This document shows, one piece after another, positions 49,133-56,721 of a DNA stretch of 64,000 bases. This DNA comes from Sphingobacteriales bacterium (GTDB lineage: Bacteria; Bacteroidota; Bacteroidia; Sphingobacteriales; Sphingobacteriaceae), in assembly GCA_004293485.1 (NCBI GenBank), contig RDYW01000035.1:28499-92498 (forward strand). Reading direction: 5' to 3'. Each line of letters opens with the position of its first letter. Within the stretch, counting starts at the first letter, position 1. The notes under the pieces were generated by a model. The model was not told the DNA's origin. It made no database searches and saw nothing but the letters and a program-made list of their open reading frames with translations. A program made the translations under genes and the position numbers.

Positions 49133-50497
49133 ATGTTTAAATACCAAATTTTTTATACTAATTTCGAAGCATTGGGCTCAAAAAAGTTTTTTTTATTTAT
49201 GGTTAGCTTGTTAAGTGTGGGCAATATGTTTGCCCAACAAATACAAGTAATAGATTTGCAAAAAGCTGTAAATTTAACCCTAGCCAATAATTTACAAATA
49301 AAACAAGCAAGTTTTCAGGCTGCCATTTCCGACGAAAATTTTAAACAATCAAGGTTCGAGCAGTTGCCAAGTTTAGATGGTTCGGCTTCGGTAGAAAGGC
49401 GATACGGTTTGTTTTTCGACCAGCAGTCGGGCCAGCTTTTAAACGGAACGGTAGACCAAGCCAATGGCCGCGTAAGTTCAAGCATCCCACTTTTTCAAGG
49501 CTTTACGGCAATTAATCAAATTAAGCAAAATAAAAATTTACTGTTAGCGGATAAAAGCAACGTCGAAAAAATTAAAAACGACTTAACTTTAAACGTTGTA
49601 AACACCTATTTACAGGTTTTAAACAATAAAGATTTAATGCTGGTTACCCAGCAGCAGTTGCAACTTTCTAGTAACCAGTTGGCTCTGGCCGATAAGCGAT
49701 TTAAAGTAGGTGCCAACACCCTTGCCGATGTAGCCCAAGCCCAAGCACTACAAGCCACCAACCAATTAAATGTTACCAATGCCCAAAATGCCTACGACCA
49801 GGCCCTTTTAAATTTAAAACAGTTAATGGAAATAAATACCGAAACCCCCATTGAGGTAGTGGCACCTTTGGTAGCCGATGTATCGGTAATAAGCGAGTAT
49901 AAAAGCAAAGAAGTTTTTGATAAAGCAGTAAACGCTTTACCCGAAATTAAACTAGCGCAATACAACACCGAAGCGCAAAAATACGGACTTAAAGTGGCCA
50001 AAGGTAGGTTATATCCATCATTATCATTAGGCGGTGGTATAAATACTGGTTATACCAGCAACAGCCCATTTTCGTTTAAAGAACAAATTACCAATCGAAA
50101 TTTTGGGCAATCGGTAGGCTTTAATTTAGCTATTCCGTTGTTTAACAATTACCGTTTAAGGGCAGGCTATACTATTGCAAAAATTAGGCTCGAAAATGCT
50201 AAAAATACCGAACTATTAACAAAAAATAACCTCAATAAAATAATTAACCAAGCGGTGTTAGATTTAAGGTCGGCACAAAAAAGGTATTTGGCTATGCAAA
50301 GCACTTTAGCATCATCAACCGAGGTTTTTAATGTAAATAAAAAACGCTACGACGTAGGTTTGGTAAACTCAATTGAATTAAACATAGCCCAAACAGCATT
50401 TAATAAAGCGCAATTTGATGCAATACAGGCTAAATACGATTTGCTATTTAGAAGCAAAGTAATTGATTTTTACCTCGGCAATCCATTTACATTTTAA
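49133..50497 (+). CDS. TolC-family outer-membrane efflux protein
   Basis: The 454-residue protein has an N-terminal signal (FFLFMVSLLSVGNMFAQ) preceded by about 20 residues. Two repeats of long coiled-coil helices follow, for example NLTLNVVNTYLQVLNNKDLM, ANTLADVAQAQALQATNQLN and NSIELNIAQTAFNKAQFDAI, as in TolC. It forms the trimeric exit duct. It is followed 46 bp later by its periplasmic adaptor; the expected inner-membrane component does not follow. Confidence 0.93.
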   Translation: MFKYQIFYTNFEALGSKKFFLFMVSLLSVGNMFAQQIQVIDLQKAVNLTLANNLQIKQASFQAAISDENFKQSRFEQLPSLDGSASVERRYGLFFDQQSGQLLNGTVDQANGRVSSSIPLFQGFTAINQIKQNKNLLLADKSNVEKIKNDLTLNVVNTYLQVLNNKDLMLVTQQQLQLSSNQLALADKRFKVGANTLADVAQAQALQATNQLNVTNAQNAYDQALLNLKQLMEINTETPIEVVAPLVADVSVISEYKSKEVFDKAVNALPEIKLAQYNTEAQKYGLKVAKGRLYPSLSLGGGINTGYTSNSPFSFKEQITNRNFGQSVGFNLAIPLFNNYRLRAGYTIAKIRLENAKNTELLTKNNLNKIINQAVLDLRSAQKRYLAMQSTLASSTEVFNVNKKRYDVGLVNSIELNIAQTAFNKAQFDAIQAKYDLLFRSKVIDFYLGNPFTF

Positions 50498-50543
50498 AAA
50501 TATTAAAAACACATTATTTACCGCTACATAAAATAAAAATAAA

Positions 50544-51875
50544 ATGAATAAAACACTAAGAAATATATTGATAGGCTTAACTATACTGCTTATACTGGCA
50601 GTAATAGCCAATAAAGCAGGCTGGATAGGTAAAGGAAAAACTATTGAGGTTGCCGTAACAAAGGCAAAAATTCAAGAAATTGTAGAAACCGTATCGGCTA
50701 GTGGTAAAATACAGCCCGAAGTAGAAGTAAAATTAAGCCCCGAAGTATCGGGCGAAATTGTAGAACTACATGTTGCCGAAGGCGATGTAGTTAAAAAGGG
50801 GCAGTTACTGTGTAAAATAAAACCCGATATTTTGGTATCGGGTTACGAGCGTACCGTGGCATCGTACAACGCCCAAAAAAGTAGCGTGGCCAGTGCCAAG
50901 CAGCAAATAGTACAAGCCGAAGCTAATTTTAAAAACATAGAAGCTAGGTACAAACGTAACCAAGTTTTGTACAACGAAAAAGTACTTTCGGCCGCCGAGT
51001 TTGATGCCGCTAAAGCCGAGTTTATGGTAGCAAAAACCAACCTCGAAACCGCAAAACAAGGTCTTGTAGGCTCAAAATTTGGCTTACAACAGTCGGCTGC
51101 AGTAGTAAAAGAAGCGGGCGATAACCTAGCCCGAACCAATATTTACGCCCCTGTTGATGGTGTAGTATCGAAACTATCGGTTGAAAAAGGCGAACGCGTA
51201 GTAGGAACCATACAAATGACGGGTACCGAAATTATGCGAATTGCCAACCTTAGCAGTATGGAGGTAAACGTAGATGTAAACGAAAACGATATTAACCGCT
51301 TGCACCTAGGCGATACAGCCATGATTGAGGTTGATGCTTTTATTGATAAAAAATTTAAAGGCCTAGTAACCGAAATAGCAAGTTCGGCAACAGTAGTAGG
51401 CACCACCGCCGACCAAGTAACCAATTTTGCCGTAAAAGTGAGGATACTGCCAGCATCGTACCAAAACCTAAATACCTCAACAACAGCACCATTTAAACCC
51501 GGCTTATCGGCTACAGTAGATATACAAACGCAACGAACAAAAGGATTAATTATACCCATACAATCGGTTACTACCCGCCAAGATGATAACGATAGTGATA
51601 AACCTGCAACCAATGCCAAAGAAACCGATAAAAACAAAGCAAAAAATAAAGTTAAAGAATATGTTTTTGTGCTTAACGGCAACAAGGTTAAACAAGTAGA
51701 AGTAAAAACAGGTATCCAAGACGACCAAAACATAGTTATACTTTCGGGTTTAAAAGCGGGGCAAAAAGTAATTAGTGCACCTTACTCGGCTATATCAAAA
51801 ATCCTAAAAAATGGTACTTTGGTTGAAGTTGTAGAAAAAGAAAAACTATTTAGCAAAGAAAATAAAGAAGATTAA
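50544..51875 (+). CDS. periplasmic adaptor protein (HlyD/MacA-like)
   Basis: The 443-residue protein has an N-terminal membrane anchor (NILIGLTILLILAVIANKAG). It has a barrel-sandwich/lipoyl half (GEIVELHVAEGDVVKKGQLL and IYAPVDGVVSKLSVEKGE), a coiled-coil hairpin at about residues 95-190 and a beta-barrel domain. A charged Lys/Asp-rich linker (DDNDSDKPATNAKETDKNKA) sits before the C-terminal domain. The type pairs with ABC exporters such as MacB, but no such gene follows. Confidence 0.92.
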   Translation: MNKTLRNILIGLTILLILAVIANKAGWIGKGKTIEVAVTKAKIQEIVETVSASGKIQPEVEVKLSPEVSGEIVELHVAEGDVVKKGQLLCKIKPDILVSGYERTVASYNAQKSSVASAKQQIVQAEANFKNIEARYKRNQVLYNEKVLSAAEFDAAKAEFMVAKTNLETAKQGLVGSKFGLQQSAAVVKEAGDNLARTNIYAPVDGVVSKLSVEKGERVVGTIQMTGTEIMRIANLSSMEVNVDVNENDINRLHLGDTAMIEVDAFIDKKFKGLVTEIASSATVVGTTADQVTNFAVKVRILPASYQNLNTSTTAPFKPGLSATVDIQTQRTKGLIIPIQSVTTRQDDNDSDKPATNAKETDKNKAKNKVKEYVFVLNGNKVKQVEVKTGIQDDQNIVILSGLKAGQKVISAPYSAISKILKNGTLVEVVEKEKLFSKENKED

Positions 51876-51992
51876 TTTTTTTGGGGAGCTATTTCCTGCT
51901 ATCCGTTTCAATCTTTTTGTTCGTACCTCACAAAAAGGATTTCCACTACTATCAGGGCTAGGTAGCAATTTACTTGACAAATAAAATTTTAT

Positions 51993-52053
51993 CCCGTGGT
52001 TGGTGGCACACCAACAACATTTTTTTTGCGTTTGGTGTGCCACCAACCACGGG
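51993..52053 (-). repeat. 61-bp palindromic repeat, GTTGGTG family, copy 2
   Basis: The block starts CCCGTGGTTGGTGGCACACC and ends TGTGCCACCAACCACGGG. Its reverse complement aligns along its length with the copy at 20,948-21,006, including the asymmetric CAAACGC...TGTTGTTGG centre. It sits between the adaptor gene and the restriction-modification gene, at the left edge of the second accessory segment. Confidence 0.85.
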
Positions 52054-52133
52054 CAAATTTACCAAAATATTAAATACGCTAGCCCGTTTGCATTGCTACC
52101 TGTTTTTGTAAAATTTAGAGGGCATATTAAAGC

Positions 52134-55100
52134 CTAAATAGAGTTTACTTTATCAATCTCCTTCATCAACCTATCTGTTTCGGAAAGTGCAACTATTATT
52201 TTTTGATAGTGTAAAATATCGTCAAACTCAAGTGCCCTTTCTTTGCGGTCTTTAAGCCACTTTTGGGCGGGTTGATAGCCACCTATATAAAAGTTCCAAG
52301 CCGTTTGCGGTACGTTATCAAAATACTGTGTTTCGTTGATGTACACTTTTCCGTTTTCGTATTTTGGTTTTACAACTACATTGTTTCCGTCTTCGGGATA
52401 TTGTGTAATGTATTTTTCAACAACAGCACTCTCTAATAAATGTATTTGACGAATTTCACCACCCAATTTTACTAATTGCCAAAATGTTTGTACATCTTTT
52501 GGATATGGAACTCTAGGAAAATCTATTTTTAAAAATTCTTTGTATTTCTCTCTGTAGGTTGGCGAATGTAAAACCGCATAGATATAGTCTAAAATATCAA
52601 TCGGAGCAAAAGTGTCTTTGGTTGTTTCTTTTTCGTTAGTAAAAGCTAAACCCAATTTATCTGCTATTTGCTTTACTATTTCTGTGTTTAGGTTTGGAGT
52701 TCTTTCTGCTGTTTGCCCGATGGTTTGCTGTCCATTAGTTTTAGGATATAAATACAGTGGAAATATATTGGCATTGTCTAATGAAGAAGTCAAACTCTTG
52801 TCGGTTATTGAATTTGATATAAAGTAATTATGTGCAGTTTCATCTCTTCCAATTTTCACGCAAACAAGAGAGTAATTATTTGCAACTAAATTATTCATCA
52901 CATCTTCTCTTCCCCAATCAACCATTTTTTTGGTGTAGTAGATAAATCTTTTATCAAACGGTCTGTATGAAATATGTTTAATGTTATTATCGTGAGTTTC
53001 ATTACTCAATTCCTTTCTTGCTTTTGACAATTCCCACCCACGTGTGTCTCCAGGCAAATATTTTCCTGATGATTTTGTTCCAAAGTATTTAGTTCTTATA
53101 CTTAAATCATCAATAGATAAATCAGAAAAATCCTTTACTCTGTTTAATAAAACCGCTTTGTTCATATCAATTACAAAATGGTCTCTTGCAGTAGTAACTC
53201 CCATTGATTGTTTTGAAAAAAGCTCTCCGATTTGAATACCTTGATTAAATTCTGCAATTGCTTTATGATTTACGGGAATAAAAAACAAATTGGGTTTTTT
53301 AGGTTTTATCTCATTGAATTTTACTGTTTTTAAAGAGTTAGTAGTTAAAAATTGATATTTATCTTCTCTTTTGCCAAACAATTCATTGTGAAATACTTTA
53401 CCTAATTCATTGGTTTTTTTCTTTCCTGTTTTTATAAAGATGTTGATTGAAACACCTTGCTGTATATCAAATACATTAACATCAGCGCTTCCATCTGGGG
53501 CTGTTTCTTTTTTCTTACTATTTCCGTGTAAGTCTATGGTGTATATTTTATCATAGGTTTTTAGCAAATGCCAACGCATCCCACGAAAAGTAGGATTATC
53601 TAAAAATCCGTGAGGATTGATAAACGCTAAAACACCACTTCCGTTTTTTTCAATAATGTGTTGACCGTAACGCAAGAATTTTACATAATCATCATTTAGC
53701 CAATGTTTACGTTCATTAAAATGAACGCCATCAACATATTTATAATCTTCAATCAGTTTACTAATCCATTCGCCATTATTTGAAGATATTCCGCTGTATG
53801 GCGGATTTCCAATAACACACATTACGGGTGTATCACGTTTTATATGATTGGCTTCGTTGGCTTCGGCACTTAACCAATTGGCAAATAAAGTTCCTGTGTC
53901 GGGGTGGCTTTCTTCTAAACTGTTGGTTAAATAAACCCTTAGTCGCTGAGACCCCACAGCCCTCCCCAAAGAGGAGGGAGAATAGCCTGTTTCGGTAAGT
54001 AGTAAATCTAACTGCAAATGTGCCATTGCATAACTTGCCATTAGTAACTCAAAACCATTAAGGCGTGGCAATAAATGTGTTTCTACATATTTGCTCCAAA
54101 TGCCTTGTTGTCCTTCAAATTTTTTGTGAATGTGTTTTACAACTTCGGCTAAAAAAGTGCCTGTACCTGTGGCAGGGTCAATTATTTGCACTTTGTGTAC
54201 TTCTTGCTCAATTACTTTATTTAGACCTTGTGCATTTATTTTTATTTTGGTTTTGCTGTTGTCAGCAAGTCCTTGCGGTAAATCAAATTCGGTTTTTAAA
54301 ATATCGTCAACCGCCCGAACAATAAAATTTACAACTGGTGCAGGCGTGTACCAAACGCCTCTTGCCTTTCTTAATTTCGGGTCGTATTCACTCAAAAAAG
54401 TTTCGTAAAAATGGATGATTGGGTCTTCCAAGCTTTGCCCTCCTCCTTTGGGGGAGGCTCGGTGGGGGTTGTAGTTTTTTAATATTTCGGCAACGTTACA
54501 AGCCAAAAATATTTCTACCAAACTATCTACAATCCATTTAATACGGTCGTCAATATCGGGACCAGCAATGTAGCCAAACAGTTTGCGTAAAAACGGATTT
54601 GATTTTGGAATAAGTTCGGCAGCTTCTTGCCGGCTAAAAGTGGGTAAAGTTGGGTCGTGTAACCTTGCGGCAAACATTCCGTAAGCAATGGTTTGGGCAT
54701 AAACATCGGCAAATCCTTTGGCTGTAATATCGTGAATAAGAATTTGCTTAAAGGCGTTCATCTGGTCTTTAAGGGTGCTGTTTTCGTTGTTGGTTTCATC
54801 GCTTGTTAAAGCCTTTTCAATAACATCAGAAAGCAGGCGGGCTTTTCCCGCCATCATTTCGGCCAGTTTTTTTTGGTTTTTTATGGTTTGCCCTATGTGG
54901 GATGCAAAGTGTTTGATGAGATTTGTAAAAGCAGTAAAGTTTTCGGGCAAAGGTTTTATTTCCTCTCCTTTAGAGGGATTGGGGGAGGTTGCAATAGCTA
55001 TTTTGGTAATAAATAAACCATCAATGTATAAATGAAAGTCTAAGTAGTCGGTAAAAATTAAATTATTTAACGAAGTTTTATAACGGTCGAACTGTTCTTT

Positions 55101-55355
55101 GTTGCCTGTTTTCTTTACTCCCAAAAGGTCTTTGTCGCCAATGTCTTTAGCTTCAATAAAACCAATTGGAATTTCTTTTTTAGTTATAATGTAGTCGGGT
55201 GCTCCGCAAGTTTGCCTTTTTGGTTCGTTGGTGGCTCGTATGTCAGGTACTAAACTTTCTATAAGTTGTTGTAGGTCGCCCCGAAAGGTATGCTCGGTGG
55301 CATTTCCAAGTTTATATCTTTTATTTATGTTGTAAATGTACTGGTCTAAAGTCAT
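52134..55355 (-). CDS. single-chain restriction-modification enzyme (type IIG/ISP-like)
   Basis: The 1073-residue protein combines an N-terminal PD-(D/E)XK nuclease (Glu21, Asp54 in APDYII, Glu68 and Lys70 in GFIEAK) with an N6-adenine methyltransferase. Motif I is DPATGTGTF near 391 and NPPY near 514. The C-terminal half is the target recognition and specificity part. The helicase of longer type ISP enzymes is absent. Three short C-rich repeats are inserted in frame and are translated as TSPNPSKGEE, NPHRASPKGGG and GYSPSSLGRAVGS. No separate methylase or specificity gene is adjacent. Confidence 0.88.
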   Translation of the reverse strand: MTLDQYIYNINKRYKLGNATEHTFRGDLQQLIESLVPDIRATNEPKRQTCGAPDYIITKKEIPIGFIEAKDIGDKDLLGVKKTGNKEQFDRYKTSLNNLIFTDYLDFHLYIDGLFITKIAIATSPNPSKGEEIKPLPENFTAFTNLIKHFASHIGQTIKNQKKLAEMMAGKARLLSDVIEKALTSDETNNENSTLKDQMNAFKQILIHDITAKGFADVYAQTIAYGMFAARLHDPTLPTFSRQEAAELIPKSNPFLRKLFGYIAGPDIDDRIKWIVDSLVEIFLACNVAEILKNYNPHRASPKGGGQSLEDPIIHFYETFLSEYDPKLRKARGVWYTPAPVVNFIVRAVDDILKTEFDLPQGLADNSKTKIKINAQGLNKVIEQEVHKVQIIDPATGTGTFLAEVVKHIHKKFEGQQGIWSKYVETHLLPRLNGFELLMASYAMAHLQLDLLLTETGYSPSSLGRAVGSQRLRVYLTNSLEESHPDTGTLFANWLSAEANEANHIKRDTPVMCVIGNPPYSGISSNNGEWISKLIEDYKYVDGVHFNERKHWLNDDYVKFLRYGQHIIEKNGSGVLAFINPHGFLDNPTFRGMRWHLLKTYDKIYTIDLHGNSKKKETAPDGSADVNVFDIQQGVSINIFIKTGKKKTNELGKVFHNELFGKREDKYQFLTTNSLKTVKFNEIKPKKPNLFFIPVNHKAIAEFNQGIQIGELFSKQSMGVTTARDHFVIDMNKAVLLNRVKDFSDLSIDDLSIRTKYFGTKSSGKYLPGDTRGWELSKARKELSNETHDNNIKHISYRPFDKRFIYYTKKMVDWGREDVMNNLVANNYSLVCVKIGRDETAHNYFISNSITDKSLTSSLDNANIFPLYLYPKTNGQQTIGQTAERTPNLNTEIVKQIADKLGLAFTNEKETTKDTFAPIDILDYIYAVLHSPTYREKYKEFLKIDFPRVPYPKDVQTFWQLVKLGGEIRQIHLLESAVVEKYITQYPEDGNNVVVKPKYENGKVYINETQYFDNVPQTAWNFYIGGYQPAQKWLKDRKERALEFDDILHYQKIIVALSETDRLMKEIDKVNSI
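53948..53987 (+). repeat. short C-rich palindromic repeat within the RM gene (copy 3)
   Basis: GACCCCACAGCCCTCCCC is followed by AAAGAGGAGGGAG. The palindromic core CCTCCCC-AAAG-GAGGAGGG-type is shared with the copies at 54,437, 54,961 and 60,236. It is oriented opposite to copies 1 and 2 and is read in frame as part of the enzyme. Confidence 0.7.
54437..54470 (-). repeat. short C-rich palindromic repeat within the RM gene (copy 2)
   Basis: On the minus strand CCCCCACCGAGCCTCCCCC is followed by AAAGGAGGAGGGC. It is translated as NPHRASPKGGG without a frameshift, in a linker between the nuclease and methyltransferase domains. Confidence 0.7.
54961..54989 (-). repeat. short C-rich palindromic repeat within the RM gene (copy 1)
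   Basis: On the minus strand CCTCCCCCAATCCCTC is followed by TAAAGGAGAGGA. It is translated as TSPNPSKGEE in the N-terminal part, after the nuclease domain, and keeps the frame. Confidence 0.7.
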
Positions 55356-55442
55356 CTGTTTTGATGTTGTATTTCAGACGCAAGTTACAATTTTTGTCTG
55401 TTGGTAAGTTTGCAAAAAAAAATGACTCTTTTGATTTTGTAA

Positions 55443-55479
55443 AGCGTTGGCTTATATTTTGGGTAAAACTAAATGCGTC
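55443..55479 (+). repeat. segment shared with the region upstream of the defence island
   Basis: AGCGTTGGCTTATATTTTGG followed by GTAAAACTAAATGCG matches 43,139-43,174 (AGCGTTGGCTT and GGTAAAACCAAATG). Both copies have the same orientation and lie 80-180 bp upstream of minus-strand genes of methylase clusters. Confidence 0.5.
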
Positions 55480-55550
55480 AAATGGTAAGGTTGGCACTTT
55501 AGGTTGGTTTACTATGGGTTAGTGGTTGCACCGTTACAGTATTTAAGGTT

Positions 55551-55688
55551 GCCACTAACGTTTTGGGGCTTTGCGAAGGTGGCGATTTTCACCACAAATG
55601 TTGATGCGGAGAACCAAACTTTGATTAACCACAAATGTTGATGCGGAACACTGAACAGCCACTTTTGCAAACCCGTTTTATGTGCCGT
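55551..55688 (+). repeat. imperfect palindrome downstream of the HigBA pair (copy B)
   Basis: The element runs from GCCACTAACGTTTTGGGGC to GCCACTTTTGCAAACCCG and TTTTATGTGCCG. The ends are imperfectly complementary (GGGGCTTTGCGAAGGTGGC versus CCACTTTTGCAAACCC). The middle holds a 20-bp exact direct repeat at 55,591-55,610 and 55,628-55,647, beginning ACCACAAATG. It matches copy A at 34,777-34,889 block by block. A short open frame across it (55,512-55,700) is not considered a gene. Confidence 0.65.
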
Positions 55689-55692
55689 ATTA

Positions 55693-56004
55693 TTATCCAA
55701 CGCTGATGTTTAGGTTTGGTAGCTCAACTTGAAGTTTTACTTTTGCCTTTAGAGCTTTAAAAACTCTTAATAAAGTGTCCATTGTTACATTACTTGCATT
55801 GTTTTCAAGTCGTGAAATTTGTGCTTTTTGAACACCAATTAGTTTTCCAAGTTCTTCCTGTGTCAAATTTCGTTCTTGTCGTGTTTGTTTAATGGCTTTA
55901 CCAATAAAGTCCATTTGAAGTTCATATTCAAATATATCACGTTCAGGAGTCCCTATTTTACCAATTAGTTTGTCTTGCACTTGGTCTAAAGTATATGCTT
56001 TCAT
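55693..56004 (-). CDS. HigA-type antitoxin (XRE family)
   Basis: The 103-residue protein has a C-terminal Cro/C1 helix-turn-helix (IKQTRQERNLTQEELGKLIG, then VQKAQISRLENN) and an N-terminal arm that would contact the toxin. It overlaps the toxin gene by 4 bp (ATGA). The toxin-first order is typical of HigBA. The protein should neutralise the toxin and repress the pair. Confidence 0.87.
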   Translation of the reverse strand: MKAYTLDQVQDKLIGKIGTPERDIFEYELQMDFIGKAIKQTRQERNLTQEELGKLIGVQKAQISRLENNASNVTMDTLLRVFKALKAKVKLQVELPNLNISVG

Positions 56005-56309
56005 TTTTTCTTGCTTTTTACTTGTTTGTCTGCTAAATATTTTGTCCTAATGTTAGCTGCTTTTTGAATTTCGTTATCTGGAACTTTACTTCTTTTTTTT
56101 ATAAATCCGTGTGTCGAAACAACCAAAGTGTCAGTCGCTGAAGTCTTGTCCCAAAAGGCAAGCAGTCGATATTGAAGTCCTTGATACAATGTCCTAAATT
56201 CCCAAATATCGTCTGAAAGTTTTTTTAAAAGTTCGGAGTCAAATTCTATTTGAGATTTACGAATGTTATAAAGTATTTTTTCGTAGTGCTTTCGTTCTAA
56301 ACTGTTCAA
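56001..56309 (-). CDS. HigB-type toxin (Gp49-like, RelE superfamily)
   Basis: The protein belongs to the phage Gp49-like/HigB group: LERKHYEKILYNIRKSQ, then IWEFRTLYQGLQYRLLAFWD and VVSTHGFIKKRSKVPDNEI, the pattern of ribosome-dependent mRNA interferases. The listed start is TTG. The frame stays open upstream and encodes VKHFEILFLDEAFEF, the usual first strand and helix of the family, with only ATT at 56,357 as start candidate. An ATG at 56,374 is out of frame, so the gene either uses ATT or has lost its normal start. Confidence 0.82.
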   Translation of the reverse strand: MNSLERKHYEKILYNIRKSQIEFDSELLKKLSDDIWEFRTLYQGLQYRLLAFWDKTSATDTLVVSTHGFIKKRSKVPDNEIQKAANIRTKYLADKQVKSKKK

Positions 56310-56379
56310 AAATTCAAACGCTTCGTCTAAAAATAGGATTTCAAAGTGTTTGACAATTCTTTACAATTTTTCATTGCCT

Positions 56380-56387
56380 CAAAGATA
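56380..56387 (-). promoter_or_regulatory. -7 box candidate of the toxin-antitoxin pair
   Basis: TATCTTTG matches TAnnTTTG on the minus strand, 23 bp upstream of the ATT start candidate of the toxin. A small palindrome directly upstream could be the antitoxin-binding operator. No -33 TTTG is visible. Confidence 0.45.
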
Positions 56388-56623
56388 ATAAATGTTTCGT
56401 TATGATGAAACTTGTAATTTTAATTCTGTAGGTTTGTTGCCGTGTCTAAATATGGCACATAACGCACTAATTGCCACAAAGCAAAACTTTGTTAAGTATT
56501 TTTATCGTACTACGTATAGGGGAGGGACTTTAAAATTAAGCATTAAATTAACGCAAATTGTATACATGTTTTACTGCAATGCTATTTTTTGGGATAAAAA
56601 ATAATTAACCGCCGATAAATAAT

Positions 56624-56667
56624 AAAAGCATTAACAAAAATTACGCTATTTTTTTGTTAATGCTTTT
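56624..56667 (-). terminator. terminator of the RND efflux operon
   Basis: Arms AAAAGCATTAACAAAAA and TTTTTGTTAATGCTTTT are perfect 17-base reverse complements around a 10-base loop, 55 bp past the RND permease stop. The A and T runs at both ends make it usable in both directions. Confidence 0.8.
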
Positions 56668-56721
56668 AAAAGATTTAAAAACGTAATAAACTAAGTAACA
56701 TAATATAGTAGGTACCTATAA

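Larger units (their letters stand above)
56310..56721. other. intergenic region between the toxin gene and the RND operon end
   Basis: This 412-bp gap holds the possible toxin-antitoxin promoter (56,380-56,387), a small inverted repeat GTTTC...GAAAC at 56,393-56,412 that could be an operator, the text TGCCGTGTCTAAATATGGC near 56,437 and the terminator of the efflux operon. A short open frame at 56,392-56,604 has no support as a gene. Confidence 0.5.

Noticed and set aside
51143..51733. A 196-codon open frame antisense to the adaptor gene
   Set aside because: It is the complement of a strongly supported gene, with composition expected from antisense reading.
55591..55647. CRISPR-like repeat-spacer pair
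   Set aside because: Only two copies of a 20-bp direct repeat with a 17-bp gap, no array and no cas genes; it is part of the imperfect palindrome.
55512..55700. A 62-codon open frame after the antitoxin gene
   Set aside because: It lies entirely within and around the imperfect palindrome, and its translation repeats the palindrome's direct repeat; it is a by-product of the element.
56392..56604. A 70-codon plus-strand open frame beside the toxin gene
   Set aside because: Low-complexity translation, no similarity that I can recognise, and it runs through a promoter and operator region.
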